The notes beneath the pieces were generated by a model. The model was given only the letters and a program-made list of their open reading frames with translations, was not told the origin of the DNA and did not search any database. Source: Alistipes sp. dk3624 (lineage in GTDB: Bacteria; Bacteroidota; Bacteroidia; Bacteroidales; Rikenellaceae). Taken from it: 64,000 bases of DNA. The position numbers and the translations under genes are program-made. Positions 27,901-36,442 of this stretch are shown here, piece after piece (the stretch's first letter is position 1; every line of letters starts with the position of its first letter). Where the stretch lies: NCBI RefSeq assembly GCF_009557455.1, contig NZ_CP045651.1, positions 868,001-932,000 on the forward strand, written 5' to 3'.

Positions 27901-28670
27901 AATGAATAAAGTTTTGAGTTTTGTTGTTAAAATTTAGTTTTATGTTAAAATTAGTTGAAAATTTCACCCCCTCGCCGACCGGTACGTTCTCGCGATTCAA
28001 CACAAATGATGGCAACATGCTTCCGCTCTCCAATTCCGCCGCTTCCAGCCCCGCACATTGTCATCACTCTAAAATCCCGCAACCCCGTTTTTCATGGTCA
28101 AGTACCTGCGCCTGTATTGCTTTCGTTAAAAAAACTTACGATTCCCTTTCCGCACCATACCTGTTTTCATCCTTTCAATAACGTTTAACGCGCTGTCGGC
28201 TCGTCGGAAACCGCACGAAACGCATGAAATTTTGAATCATCACAACTTCAAAAGTACTAAAATTTTCAAACTACACAAAAAAAGATATCTTATTTTACAA
28301 AGCCCTGACGCTGACACAAAACGGCCGTTCCTCTCCAAACGGAGCATAAAATACTACAAATAAGAACGATAAACACTTCCGTCCCATACCTTCCGAAGTG
28401 CTTCCGTAATAGAAAATTTACAATTACCCGTACCGCCGCCACAGGTTCCGGCATATTATCCGAACGAAAAATACCGTCGAAATATTTCGGATATTCGGTG
28501 AAATTTATACGGCGCGACGAGTCGCCGTCGCCGGTCGCCGTGCAACGGCCGGCATGAGGAGTTTCGTACCCCGGACGCTCGGAAAGCGCCGGCTTTCCGA
28601 AAAATCCGGTCGCCGCCATTTAAAAAAAATTTGTATCTTGGGTGCTGTTTTCCATAATCATCCGAAGAAT
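27901..28670. other. 770-nt intergenic region between divergent exbB and steroid cluster
   Basis: No convincing gene was found on either strand. Short frames here (for example one of 109 codons on the minus strand) lack family resemblance, and the stretch is AT-rich and uneven in composition. It holds a good minus-strand promoter near 28249-28278, implying a leader of about 340 nt for exbB. Near 28640-28660, TATCTTGG on the plus strand is a weak -7 candidate for the 5-alpha-reductase operon. I could not identify a known structured RNA. Confidence 0.5.
28249..28278 (-). promoter_or_regulatory. Bacteroidota promoter pointing at exbB
   Basis: On the minus strand TTTG (28275-28278), 18 nt, TACTTTTG (28249-28256). 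It is a good consensus match and the only clear promoter I see upstream of exbB, about 350 nt from its start codon. Confidence 0.6.
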
Positions 28671-29444
28671 ATGACCGATCTTTCACACTATTACGACCTC
28701 TTTCTGGCAGGGATGACGGCGCTGGCCGTCGTGGTTTTCATCGCGCTGTTTTTCGTCCGGGCCGGGTACGGCATGTTGCGCGACGGGAAATGGGGTCCGA
28801 AAATCGACAACCGGCTCGGCTGGATCGCGATGGAAGCCCCTGTTTTCATCGCCATGTGTATCCTCTGCCTCTGCTCCCCGCGCCGCGGCGATGCGGTATG
28901 TCTGGTCTTTTTCGGGCTGTTCCAGCTCCACTACCTGAACCGGGCGTTCGTCTACCCGCTGTTGTTGAAAGGGCGTAGCACGATGCCGCTCGGGATCGTA
29001 CTGATGGGCGTGACGTTCAACGTGCTGAACGCTCTGATGCAGGGCGGCTGGATCTTTTACATAGCTCCGGAAGGCTACTACACGCCGCAATGGCTGCTGT
29101 CGCCGCAGTTCATCGTCGGCACGCTGATCTTTTTCGCAGGAATGGCCGTCAACATCCACTCCGACCGGATCATCCGCCGCCTGCGCAAGCCGGGCGACCG
29201 CAACCACTACCTGCCGCAGGGCGGCATGTTCCGTTACGTAACCTCGGCCAACTATTTCGGCGAGATCGTCGAATGGATCGGATTCGCCGTGCTGACCTGG
29301 TCGGCCGCCGGAGCGGTATTCGCGATCTGGACGTTCGCGAACCTCGTACCGCGCGCCGACGCCATCTACAAACGTTACAACGAACTATTCGGCGAACAAC
29401 TGCGCACGCAGCGCCGCAAACGGATTATCCCTTATATTTATTAG
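28671..29444 (+). CDS. Steroid 5-alpha-reductase family enzyme (3-oxo-5-alpha-steroid 4-dehydrogenase)
   Basis: The 257-residue polytopic membrane protein ends with the NADPH-binding signature of SRD5A enzymes: HYLPQGGMFRYVTSANYFGEIVEWIGFAV, directly comparable to the PRGGLFEYV..ANYFGEI.EW.G block of human 5-alpha-reductases. The final RIIPYIY also matches the family's C-terminus (KALIPFIF). It should reduce the delta-4 bond of 3-oxo-delta4 steroids to the 5-alpha (allo) product using NADPH. I start at ATG 28671, where the helices begin; the longer frame has no support. It opens a four-gene unit whose other members (BaiCD-like flavoenzyme, two SDRs) make bile-acid or steroid conversion the leading hypothesis. 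Confidence 0.85.
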   Translation: MTDLSHYYDLFLAGMTALAVVVFIALFFVRAGYGMLRDGKWGPKIDNRLGWIAMEAPVFIAMCILCLCSPRRGDAVCLVFFGLFQLHYLNRAFVYPLLLKGRSTMPLGIVLMGVTFNVLNALMQGGWIFYIAPEGYYTPQWLLSPQFIVGTLIFFAGMAVNIHSDRIIRRLRKPGDRNHYLPQGGMFRYVTSANYFGEIVEWIGFAVLTWSAAGAVFAIWTFANLVPRADAIYKRYNELFGEQLRTQRRKRIIPYIY

Positions 29445-29453
29445 CACAACGAA

Positions 29454-30677
29454 ATGAAAGAATCGCTGTTGTTCACTCCGTGCAAGATCGGACCGCTGAC
29501 CCTCCGCAACCGCACGATTCGCGCCGCCGCCTTCGAAGGCATGTGCGCGGGCAACTCGCCGACCGACCTGCTGTACGACTACCACCGCAGCGTCGCGCGC
29601 GGCGGCATCGGAATGACGACGTTGGCCTATGCTTCGGTAACGCGCAACGGTCTGTCGTTTCCGCATCAGTTGTGGCTGCGTCCGGAGATCGTGCCGGGTC
29701 TGCGCCGGATCACCGACGCCATCCACGCCGAAGGCGCCGCCGCCGGAATCCAGATCGGACACTGCGGCAACATGTCGCACCGGGGCATCTGCGGCTGCAC
29801 GCCGCTGTCCGCTTCGTCCGGATTCAACATCTACTCCCCCACCTTCGTGCGGGGGCTGCGCAAAAACGAAATCCCCGGAATAGCTAAAGCGTTCGGCACG
29901 GCCGTGAAACTGGCCCGCGAAGCCGGATTCGACGCCGTCGAAGTACACGCCGGACACGGCTACCTGATCAGCCAATTCCTGTCGCCGTACACGAACCGGC
30001 GGCGCGACGAATACGGCGGATCGCTCGAAAACCGGATGCGCTTCATGAAAATATGTATGCAAGAGGCGATGGAAGCTGCCGGCAGCTATATGGCGGTGCT
30101 GGTCAAGACAAACATGCGCGACGGCTTCCGCGGCGGGCTCGAAATCGACGACTGCATCGAAGTGGCGCGCAATCTCGAAGCGTGCGGGGCGCATGCGCTG
30201 GTACTCAGCGGCGGATTCGTCAGCCGCGCGCCGATGTACGTGATGCGCGGACAGATGCCGATCCGCACGCTGACTTACTACATGAAACAGTTATGGCTCA
30301 AAGCGGGCGTCAAATTGGCCGGACGCTGGATGATCCCGTCGGTACCGTTCCGCGAAGCTTATTTTTACGAAGATGCGCTGCAATTCCGCAAAGCGCTGAA
30401 ACTGCCGCTGGTCTATGTCGGCGGCCTCGTGTCGCGTGAAAAGATCGACATGGTGCTCGACAGCGGATTCGAATGCGTGGCGATGGCTCGCGCGCTGATC
30501 AACGAACCGGATTTCGTCAATCGGATGAAAGAGCGGGGCGAGTTGCGCTGCGGTTGCGAGCACACGAACTACTGCATCGCCCGGATGTACTCGGCCGAAA
30601 TGGCCTGCCACCGACACCTGCAAGGGCTGCCGAAATGCCTGCAACACGAAATCGAACGAATCAACGCACGACGATGA
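29454..30677 (+). CDS. Old Yellow Enzyme / BaiCD-like NADH:flavin oxidoreductase
   Basis: The 407-residue protein has the N-terminal FMN barrel of 2,4-dienoyl-CoA reductase/BaiCD enzymes: LFTPCKIGPLTLRNRTIRAA, the long GFDAVEVHAGHGYLISQFLSPYTNRRRDEYGGSLENRMRF (family hallmark) and FECVAMARALINEPDFVNRM. The cysteines in CGCEHTNYC and a later Cys could hold a [4Fe-4S] cluster. The C-terminal pyridine-nucleotide domain of full-length enzymes (about 640 residues) is absent. Homologs reduce delta-4 3-oxo bile acids to the 5-beta form, or catalyse the reverse. Located 9 nt after the 5-alpha-reductase gene, it may supply or remove delta-4 substrate. Its stop overlaps the next start as ATGA. Confidence 0.85.
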   Translation: MKESLLFTPCKIGPLTLRNRTIRAAAFEGMCAGNSPTDLLYDYHRSVARGGIGMTTLAYASVTRNGLSFPHQLWLRPEIVPGLRRITDAIHAEGAAAGIQIGHCGNMSHRGICGCTPLSASSGFNIYSPTFVRGLRKNEIPGIAKAFGTAVKLAREAGFDAVEVHAGHGYLISQFLSPYTNRRRDEYGGSLENRMRFMKICMQEAMEAAGSYMAVLVKTNMRDGFRGGLEIDDCIEVARNLEACGAHALVLSGGFVSRAPMYVMRGQMPIRTLTYYMKQLWLKAGVKLAGRWMIPSVPFREAYFYEDALQFRKALKLPLVYVGGLVSREKIDMVLDSGFECVAMARALINEPDFVNRMKERGELRCGCEHTNYCIARMYSAEMACHRHLQGLPKCLQHEIERINARR

Positions 30678-31480
30678 ACGCACAGCAACGCCCGACGCCC
30701 CTGGCCCTGGTCACCGGGGCGAGTTCCGGAATCGGCTACCAATACGCCCGGCTGCTCGCCGAAAAAGGCTACGACCTGCTGCTCGTAAGCAACGAGGAGC
30801 TACGGATCGCCGAAGTGGCGCGGGAACTCCGTCGGCAGTTCGGGGTACGGGCCGACGGGCTTTGCCGCGACCTGTCGCTCGCGGACGCCGCCGACTCGCT
30901 TTTCGAATACACCCGGCAGCAGGGGTTCGAAGTGGAGGTACTGGTCAACAACGCCGGCGTATTCTTTTTCGACGATCTGACCGAAACGGACAGCCGCCGG
31001 ATCGAACGGATGATCGGCCTGCACGTACAAACCGTAACGATGCTTTGCCGCTATTTCGGCGCGGCGATGAAAGCGCGCGGCAAAGGCTACATACTGAACA
31101 TGTCGTCGATGTCGGCCGGTATGCCGTTCCCGGGCATTTCGGTCTATGCGGCGACCAAAAGCTACCTGAAACAATTTTCGAAAGCGATTCATAACGAACT
31201 CTACGATTACGGCGTACGCGTGACGGCGGTTTGTCCGGGCGCGGTAGCCACCGACCTCTACAACCTCAGCGGGCATTATCAGCGGCTCGGACTGCGGCTC
31301 GGCATCCTGATGCGGCCCGAACGGCTGGCCCGCAAAGGATTGCGCGCGCTGTTCGCCGGACGCCGGTGTGTCACGCCGGGCGCGGTCAACCACCTGTTCA
31401 TGCCGCTCGCGGCGCTCGTTCCGTCGCGGCTGATCCGGCTGATCAAACGTCGTGCAAAATTTTACCGCTATGGAAGATAA
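30674..31480 (+). CDS. SDR oxidoreductase, candidate hydroxysteroid dehydrogenase 1
   Basis: The 268-residue SDR has TGASSGIG (cofactor loop), NNAG, the Ser of NMSSMSAG and YAATK as the Tyr-Lys pair. The C-terminal half (VCPGAVATDLYNLSGHYQ, then AALVPSRLIRLIKRRAKFYRYGR) resembles the DltE/HSD17B12-like branch that often has a membrane-associated tail. ATG 30674 overlaps the flavoenzyme stop by 4 nt; the longer frame would lie within that gene. In the described gut-Bacteroidales isoallo bile acid clusters, 5-alpha- and 5-beta-reductases are accompanied by a 3-beta-hydroxysteroid dehydrogenase; this protein or the next is the candidate. Substrate is unproven. Confidence 0.82.
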   Translation: MNAQQRPTPLALVTGASSGIGYQYARLLAEKGYDLLLVSNEELRIAEVARELRRQFGVRADGLCRDLSLADAADSLFEYTRQQGFEVEVLVNNAGVFFFDDLTETDSRRIERMIGLHVQTVTMLCRYFGAAMKARGKGYILNMSSMSAGMPFPGISVYAATKSYLKQFSKAIHNELYDYGVRVTAVCPGAVATDLYNLSGHYQRLGLRLGILMRPERLARKGLRALFAGRRCVTPGAVNHLFMPLAALVPSRLIRLIKRRAKFYRYGR

Positions 31481-32348
31481 GCCGTTACACATCGTCACCG
31501 GAGCCAGCGGCGGCATCGGCCAGGCGTTGACCGAACGACTCGCAAAGCAAGGATACCGCGTACTGATGGCCTGCCGCAATCCGGAAAAATCGGAACCGAT
31601 CCTCACGCGCATCCGCAAGCGGAGCGGCAACCCGGAAATCTCGCTGCTGCCGCTGGATCTGGGCTCGCTGGATTCGATCGCCCGCTTCGCCGCAGAACTG
31701 AAAGCGCGGGGACAAAGAATCGACGTCCTACTGAACAACGCCGGAACGATGAACGGCACGTTCGGTCTGACGGCCGACGGCTTCGAACAAACCGTCGGCG
31801 TCAACTGCGTCGGAACGGCCGCGCTGACGCTCGCCCTGCTGCCGCTGATGCACCCCGGCAGCCGCATCGTAAATACGCTGTCGTGCACCTACCGGATCGG
31901 CCGAGTCGACGGCCGACTGTTCGAACCCGATCCGGAGCGTTACGCTCGTTTCCGAGCTTACGGCACTTCGAAACTGGCCCTGCTGCTATTCTCGCTCGAA
32001 TTGCGCGAGCGGGTCGCCCGCCAGGGCATCGGCGTTTTCGCAGCCGATCCGGGCATCGTCGACACAAACATGATTACGATGCACCGTTGGTTCGACCCGA
32101 TCGCCGACCTGCTGTTCCGTCCGCTGATCAAGACGCCCGAACAAGGCGCCGAAACGGCTCTGCAACTGGCCTGCGGAAAGCTCCCGGTCAGCGGAAACAG
32201 CCTCTACTGGCGGAACGGCAAGGCACGCCGGATTTCGGATTCGGTCGTGAATCACCCCTGTCGGAAACATCTCTGGAAACAGATTTTGCAACTGACGACA
32301 CGAGCGATTCCCGAAACAGAAACTTATTTTCGATCTTTAAAATACTAA
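31470..32348 (+). CDS. SDR oxidoreductase, retinol-dehydrogenase-like, candidate hydroxysteroid dehydrogenase 2
   Basis: The 292-residue SDR has TGASGGIG, NNAG (LLNNAGTMN), the catalytic Ser in NTLSCTY and YGTSK, plus the segment LTADGFEQTVGVNCVGTAALTLALLPLM. This pattern is shared with the retinol dehydrogenase/WWOX group of SDRs, which act on lipid alcohols. I choose ATG 31470, giving MEDKPLHIVTG, over the GTG at 31452. It overlaps the previous SDR by 11 nt, so the four genes 28671-32348 are one coupled operon. A GC-rich, genome-typical codon use argues against recent transfer. Confidence 0.82.
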   Translation: MEDKPLHIVTGASGGIGQALTERLAKQGYRVLMACRNPEKSEPILTRIRKRSGNPEISLLPLDLGSLDSIARFAAELKARGQRIDVLLNNAGTMNGTFGLTADGFEQTVGVNCVGTAALTLALLPLMHPGSRIVNTLSCTYRIGRVDGRLFEPDPERYARFRAYGTSKLALLLFSLELRERVARQGIGVFAADPGIVDTNMITMHRWFDPIADLLFRPLIKTPEQGAETALQLACGKLPVSGNSLYWRNGKARRISDSVVNHPCRKHLWKQILQLTTRAIPETETYFRSLKY

Positions 32349-32360
32349 AATCAATCGAAT

Positions 32361-33272
32361 ATGACTCTTTCATCGCTATGGATGTCGGCGCAAACGATCG
32401 TGGCCGACTCGACGCACAAAGAAAAAATCGCGGAAAAACTGACCGCCCTGTCCCACATGTCGGGAGAAGAAGTCATTAGCATGATCATCCGGGGCGCCCT
32501 CGACATCTCGGCCCGTATCCTGATCGCCCTGGTCATCCTGGCGATCGGCCGCTGGATCATCCGCTACCTGAAAAACATCCTGCGCAAAATGCTGACCAAA
32601 CGAGAGGTAGACGCTTCGCTCAAAAGTTTCCTGATGAGCCTGGTGAGCATCTCGCTGACGCTGTTTCTGATTATCACGATCATCAGCATCCTCGGTATCG
32701 ACACCACGTCGTTCGTCGCGATCTTCGCATCGGCCGGTCTGGCGATCGGCATGGCGTTGAGCGGTACGTTGCAGAACTTCGCAGGAGGTGTGATGATCCT
32801 TATATTCAAGCCATTCCATGTAGGCGATTTCATCGAAGCGCAGGGACAGACCGGCACGGTCAAAGAGATCCAACTATTCAACACGATCATCAACACGCCG
32901 GACAACAAAACGATCATGATTCCGAACGGCGGCATATCGACCGGCATTATCAACAACTATTCGAAGGAGAACCGGCGGCGCGTGGAGTGGACGTTCGGCA
33001 TCGGTTACGGCGACGACTACGACAAGGCGAAAGCCACGATCGCCGAGTTGCTCGAACAGGACGACCGGATACTTCCCGAACCGGCCCATTTCATCGCGCT
33101 GTCGAGCCTCGGCGACAGTTCGGTTAACATCGTCGTACGCGTATGGACCAGCACCGACAATTTCTGGAGCGTCTTTTTCGACATGAACGAAAAAGTATAC
33201 AAGCGCTTCGCCGAAGTCGGGCTGAACATTCCGTTCCCGCAGATGGACGTACACCTGCATCAGAAAAGTTAA
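32361..33272 (+). CDS. MscS-family mechanosensitive ion channel
   Basis: The 303-residue protein has three membrane helices followed by the MscS beta domain. The pore helix IFASAGLAIGMALSGTLQNFAGGVMILIFKPFHVGDFIE is the family signature, and NTIIMIPNGGIS-like and NYSKENRRRVEW segments belong to the cytoplasmic cage. It releases solutes on hypo-osmotic shock. It lies 12 nt after the second SDR on the same strand, so it may be read through from the steroid operon, although no functional link is evident. Confidence 0.93.
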   Translation: MTLSSLWMSAQTIVADSTHKEKIAEKLTALSHMSGEEVISMIIRGALDISARILIALVILAIGRWIIRYLKNILRKMLTKREVDASLKSFLMSLVSISLTLFLIITIISILGIDTTSFVAIFASAGLAIGMALSGTLQNFAGGVMILIFKPFHVGDFIEAQGQTGTVKEIQLFNTIINTPDNKTIMIPNGGISTGIINNYSKENRRRVEWTFGIGYGDDYDKAKATIAELLEQDDRILPEPAHFIALSSLGDSSVNIVVRVWTSTDNFWSVFFDMNEKVYKRFAEVGLNIPFPQMDVHLHQKS

Positions 33273-33293
33273 TCAACATATTATTAAATCGTT

Positions 33294-34340
33294 ATGCTAA
33301 AAAAATGGTCGATATTGCTATTGCTCGTTGCAATAGTGACCGGTTGCAAAAATTCCAAGGAATTCCGACAAATCAAAAGTTTTTCGGAATTTCCTTTAAC
33401 TGATTCGATTCGACTGACCTCTTTGCAAATAGCCGATTCGTTAAGTTATCCCACACGCATCTACGATTACGATTCGCTGTTCGCATTCAAGGATCTGAGC
33501 AGGGAAAACCAAGTTATCCTTTTTTCAAAGAAAACAGGGCGACAGCAAACCATCGTCGCAAAAGGCCGGGGACCTTATGAACTATTGGGAGCTTGGTCAT
33601 TATCAGCTCCGGATTCGTCAGGCAATTTTTATATTCACGACGTGGTTACCTCTGAAATCATGCGGGTCAATTTGCCCGAAGCTTTACAACAAGCAACCGG
33701 TTACGCACAAAAAATGCAGTTAAGGGAAGATCTGCTACCGATGGAATGCATCGCTCGAACGGAAGACTCTTTGTTTGTCGGCACGGGTCGTTTCGAAGAT
33801 TGCCGGGTAATCAAATTCAACCAAAAGGGAGAAATCAAAGCGAAAATAGGCTGTTCTCCGCAAATATCTTCTGCCCGAACAGCCAACCCGCAGGTTAATC
33901 AGGCTTATATAGGCGTCGTCAAGGCAAGTCCCAACAACCGGTCGTATGCAATTGTATGTAGATATGCCGATCAAATAGAGGTTTTTCATTCAAATGATAC
34001 GACTCAGGCTTTTTTTATCAAAGGACCCATGCTTTTCGAACCTAAAACAAAAATTGTCAAAGGGAATGTCGGACTGGAAGCCGAATGTATGTACGGTTAT
34101 GTAGATCTTGCCGTTACGGATCAATGGATCATCGGATTGTTTTCCGGACGCACCTTATCGGAAAAGCGAGCCAACCAAGGAAATGCACTGCATATTTTTA
34201 CATGGGACGGCACACCGGTAGCACGTTATTTTATGGATCAAGATTGCATTTCGATCGACATGGCAAATGACAGCACATTATACGCACTTTCTATTGCTCC
34301 GCAACCGGAAGTTTTTTCTTACAAAATGACTGACAAGTGA
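33294..34340 (+). CDS. BF3164-type lipoprotein with beta-propeller-like domain
   Basis: The 348-residue predicted lipoprotein (MLKKWSILLLLVAIVTGCKN, Cys18) has the TolB-like six-bladed beta-propeller appearance seen in Bacteroidales BF3164 lipoproteins: LSYPTRIYDYDSLFAFKDL, VAKGRGPYELLGAWSLSAPDSSGNFYIHD and FTWDGTPVARYFMDQDCISIDMANDSTLYAL. Function of the family is unknown; members sit on the cell envelope and are often found near small exported peptides. The gene is visibly AT-richer than its neighbours and overlaps the next gene by 4 nt, marking a two-gene accessory unit. Confidence 0.78.
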   Translation: MLKKWSILLLLVAIVTGCKNSKEFRQIKSFSEFPLTDSIRLTSLQIADSLSYPTRIYDYDSLFAFKDLSRENQVILFSKKTGRQQTIVAKGRGPYELLGAWSLSAPDSSGNFYIHDVVTSEIMRVNLPEALQQATGYAQKMQLREDLLPMECIARTEDSLFVGTGRFEDCRVIKFNQKGEIKAKIGCSPQISSARTANPQVNQAYIGVVKASPNNRSYAIVCRYADQIEVFHSNDTTQAFFIKGPMLFEPKTKIVKGNVGLEAECMYGYVDLAVTDQWIIGLFSGRTLSEKRANQGNALHIFTWDGTPVARYFMDQDCISIDMANDSTLYALSIAPQPEVFSYKMTDK

Positions 34341-34840
34341 AATGGATCTTAGCCATTTGCCTCTTAAGTTACTTGAATAGTTGTGCAAAAGGAACCGAAT
34401 TGATAGCTCCTGCCGATGAATCGTGTTGTCTGATGAGTGTCATATACGATACGGTACATCAAGGAAATATCATATGCGACAGTACTTCATATTTATTTGC
34501 ATGTTATAATTTCGACTGTTCCTCCTGCATTGCAGCAATGGAAGAAACGGAGAAATTTCTGAAATCATACTCTAACGTGTGCTATATCGTTTATTCTCAA
34601 GATTCCATTACGTTATCATACTATATTCAAAAAATAGCGCCTCGCGCCACCGTTTTATATGACAAAAACAATGCTTTTTTCATAGCCAACAGACACCGGT
34701 ATAATCTCGCCAGAGATTTTCCGGTTTTTATCATAAAAAAAGGACATTTGATTTATGCGAATAATCCTTTAAAAAACGGATTGCAAAAGATTATATTTAA
34801 ACGAAAAGCAAAAGATTTCCTCAAACAGAAGAATAAATAA
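34337..34840 (+). CDS. Thioredoxin-like lipoprotein
   Basis: The 167-residue protein starts with GTG overlapping the previous stop (GTGA) and has a lipobox YLNSC (Cys16). A CxxC motif (Cys61-Cys64, in FDCSSCIAAMEE) follows a beta strand (YLFACYNFD), as in thioredoxin folds. The cis-Pro-like segment ARDFPVFIIKKGHLIYAN and the overall length support a thiol-disulfide reductase or AhpC/TSA-like domain anchored to the envelope. It is AT-rich like its partner lipoprotein. A role in redox maturation of that partner or its ligand is a guess. Confidence 0.72.
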   Translation: MKWILAICLLSYLNSCAKGTELIAPADESCCLMSVIYDTVHQGNIICDSTSYLFACYNFDCSSCIAAMEETEKFLKSYSNVCYIVYSQDSITLSYYIQKIAPRATVLYDKNNAFFIANRHRYNLARDFPVFIIKKGHLIYANNPLKNGLQKIIFKRKAKDFLKQKNK

Positions 34841-34905
34841 AAATTGAATTTGATTACCAAAATCGATAATCGTCAAACCGTGCAATTGATTCTCCAATAA
34901 AAGAA

Positions 34906-34934
34906 ATGCCCTCCAAACGAAAATAGGAGGGCAT
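34906..34934. terminator. Bidirectional terminator between convergent genes
   Basis: A 9-bp perfect stem (ATGCCCTCC at 34906-34914 and GGAGGGCAT at 34926-34934), between the thioredoxin-like gene and the 3' end of trpB2, with A-rich left flank giving Ts on the minus strand. Confidence 0.7.
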
Positions 34935-34964
34935 CTCAGTATTCTCTTATAAACTATTTTCGAA

Positions 34965-36335
34965 TCACAATTTCATCGTGTCGAGCTCCTTGATGTTTTC
35001 GGCGATCTGCTCGTCGGTCAGCGTGTAGTTCATCAGGTCGCCGGCGATGTATTTGTCGTACGACGCCATGTCGATCAGACCGTGTCCGGACAGGTTGAAC
35101 AGGATCACCTTCTGTTCGCCGCTCTCCTTGCATTTGTTAGCTTCGTCGACGGCCGCCGCGATCGCATGGCACGATTCGGGAGCGGGGATGATGCCTTCGG
35201 TCTGCGCGAACAGGCAGCCCGCCTCGAAGCTGTCCAACTGCGCGATATCGACCGCTTCCATCATCTTGTCTTTCAGCAGTTGCGACACGATCACGCCCGC
35301 TCCGTGGTAGCGCAGTCCGCCGGCATGGATGTTGGCCGGGGCGAAATTATGTCCGAGCGTGAACATCGGCAGCAGCGGCGTGTAGCCTGCCTCGTCGCCA
35401 AAATCGTAGCGGAACACGCCGCGCGTCAGTTTCGGACACGAGTTCGGTTCGGCGGCGATGAAACGCGTCTTTTTGCCCGACAGGATGTTGTGCCGCATGA
35501 ACGGGAACGAAATGCCGCCGAAATTCGATCCGCCGCCGAAACAGCCGATCACGATGTCGGGATATTCGCCGGCCATCGCCATCTGTTTCTCGGCTTCGAG
35601 GCCGATAATCGTCTGGTGCAGCGTCACGTGGCTCAATACCGAGCCGAGCGTATATTTGCAGTTCGGCGTGCTCATCGCCAGTTCGATCGCCTCGGAAATA
35701 GCCGTCCCGAGCGAACCCTGGTAGTTCGGATGGTCGGTCAGGATCTTGCGGCCCGCCTTGGTCGACATCGACGGCGAAGCGGTCACCTGCGCGCCGAACG
35801 TCTGCATGATCGAACGGCGGTAAGGCTTCTGTTCGTAACTGATTTTGACCATGTAGACAGCCAATTCGAGACCGAACGCCTTGGCCGCGTACGACAGCGC
35901 GGCGCCCCACTGGCCCGCGCCGGTTTCGGTCGTGATGTTGGTAATCCCCTCCTGTTTGCAGAAATAAGCCTGCGCGATGGCCGAATTCAGCTTGTGCGAC
36001 CCTACCGGGCTGACGCTTTCGTTCTTAAAATAGATATGCGCCGGAGTGCCCAACGCCTTTTCCAGCTCGTAAGCCCGTACCAGCGGCGTACAACGGTAGT
36101 TCTTGTACTGCTCCCGGACCGCCTCCGGAATGTCGATCCACGCGTCGGTCTGGTTCATCTCCTGATCGGCCAGCGCTTTGGCGAAGATCGGATAGAGATC
36201 CGAAGCGCGCAGCGGCTCGCGGGTCTGCGGATTGAGCGGCGGCATCGGCTTGTTCGGCATGTCGGCCGCGATATTGTACCATTGGGTCGGAATTTCGCTT
36301 TCCGGAAGGATAAATCGTTTCGTTCTCGTGCTCAT
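34965..36335 (-). CDS. trpB: Tryptophan synthase beta-like protein, TrpB2 type
   Basis: The 456-residue PLP enzyme belongs to the longer TrpB2 branch. The PLP lysine is Lys115 in SPVGSHKLNSA, and the glycine-rich phosphate loop is IGCFGGGSNFGGISFPFM. ETGAGQWGAALSYAA and HAGGLRYHGAGVIVSQL are also typical. TrpB2 makes tryptophan from indole and serine and often occurs apart from trpA, as here, where no other trp gene is present. It may salvage indole, abundant in the gut, but that is inference. Its leader carries a Trp-codon attenuator, which independently supports a role in tryptophan supply. Confidence 0.92.
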   Translation of the reverse strand: MSTRTKRFILPESEIPTQWYNIAADMPNKPMPPLNPQTREPLRASDLYPIFAKALADQEMNQTDAWIDIPEAVREQYKNYRCTPLVRAYELEKALGTPAHIYFKNESVSPVGSHKLNSAIAQAYFCKQEGITNITTETGAGQWGAALSYAAKAFGLELAVYMVKISYEQKPYRRSIMQTFGAQVTASPSMSTKAGRKILTDHPNYQGSLGTAISEAIELAMSTPNCKYTLGSVLSHVTLHQTIIGLEAEKQMAMAGEYPDIVIGCFGGGSNFGGISFPFMRHNILSGKKTRFIAAEPNSCPKLTRGVFRYDFGDEAGYTPLLPMFTLGHNFAPANIHAGGLRYHGAGVIVSQLLKDKMMEAVDIAQLDSFEAGCLFAQTEGIIPAPESCHAIAAAVDEANKCKESGEQKVILFNLSGHGLIDMASYDKYIAGDLMNYTLTDEQIAENIKELDTMKL

Positions 36336-36374
36336 ATCTTTTATGTTTTGAATGTTTGTCGTACCGAAAAAACA

Positions 36375-36400
36375 AGGGCTGTCGTGAGTTCGACAGCCCT
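36375..36400 (-). terminator. Intrinsic terminator in the trpB2 leader (attenuator)
   Basis: A 10-bp perfect stem, AGGGCTGTCG and CGACAGCCCT around a 6-nt loop, is followed on the minus strand by TGTTTTTTC. It lies 40 nt before the trpB2 start codon and after the leader peptide, so it can only stop the trpB2 transcript itself. Confidence 0.85.
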
Positions 36401-36442
36401 ATGCATTATGTTGCGGATCCTTTCCTCGCACGGTGAAGCCTC

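Noticed and set aside
27921-28181. Plus-strand 86-codon frame in the same gap
   Set aside because: Composition is unlike the genome's proteins, and it lies in the exbB leader on the opposite strand.
28290-28686. Minus-strand frames of 76-109 codons in the exbB/5-alpha-reductase gap
   Set aside because: No family resemblance, no start-site signals, and the sequences cross a likely promoter region.
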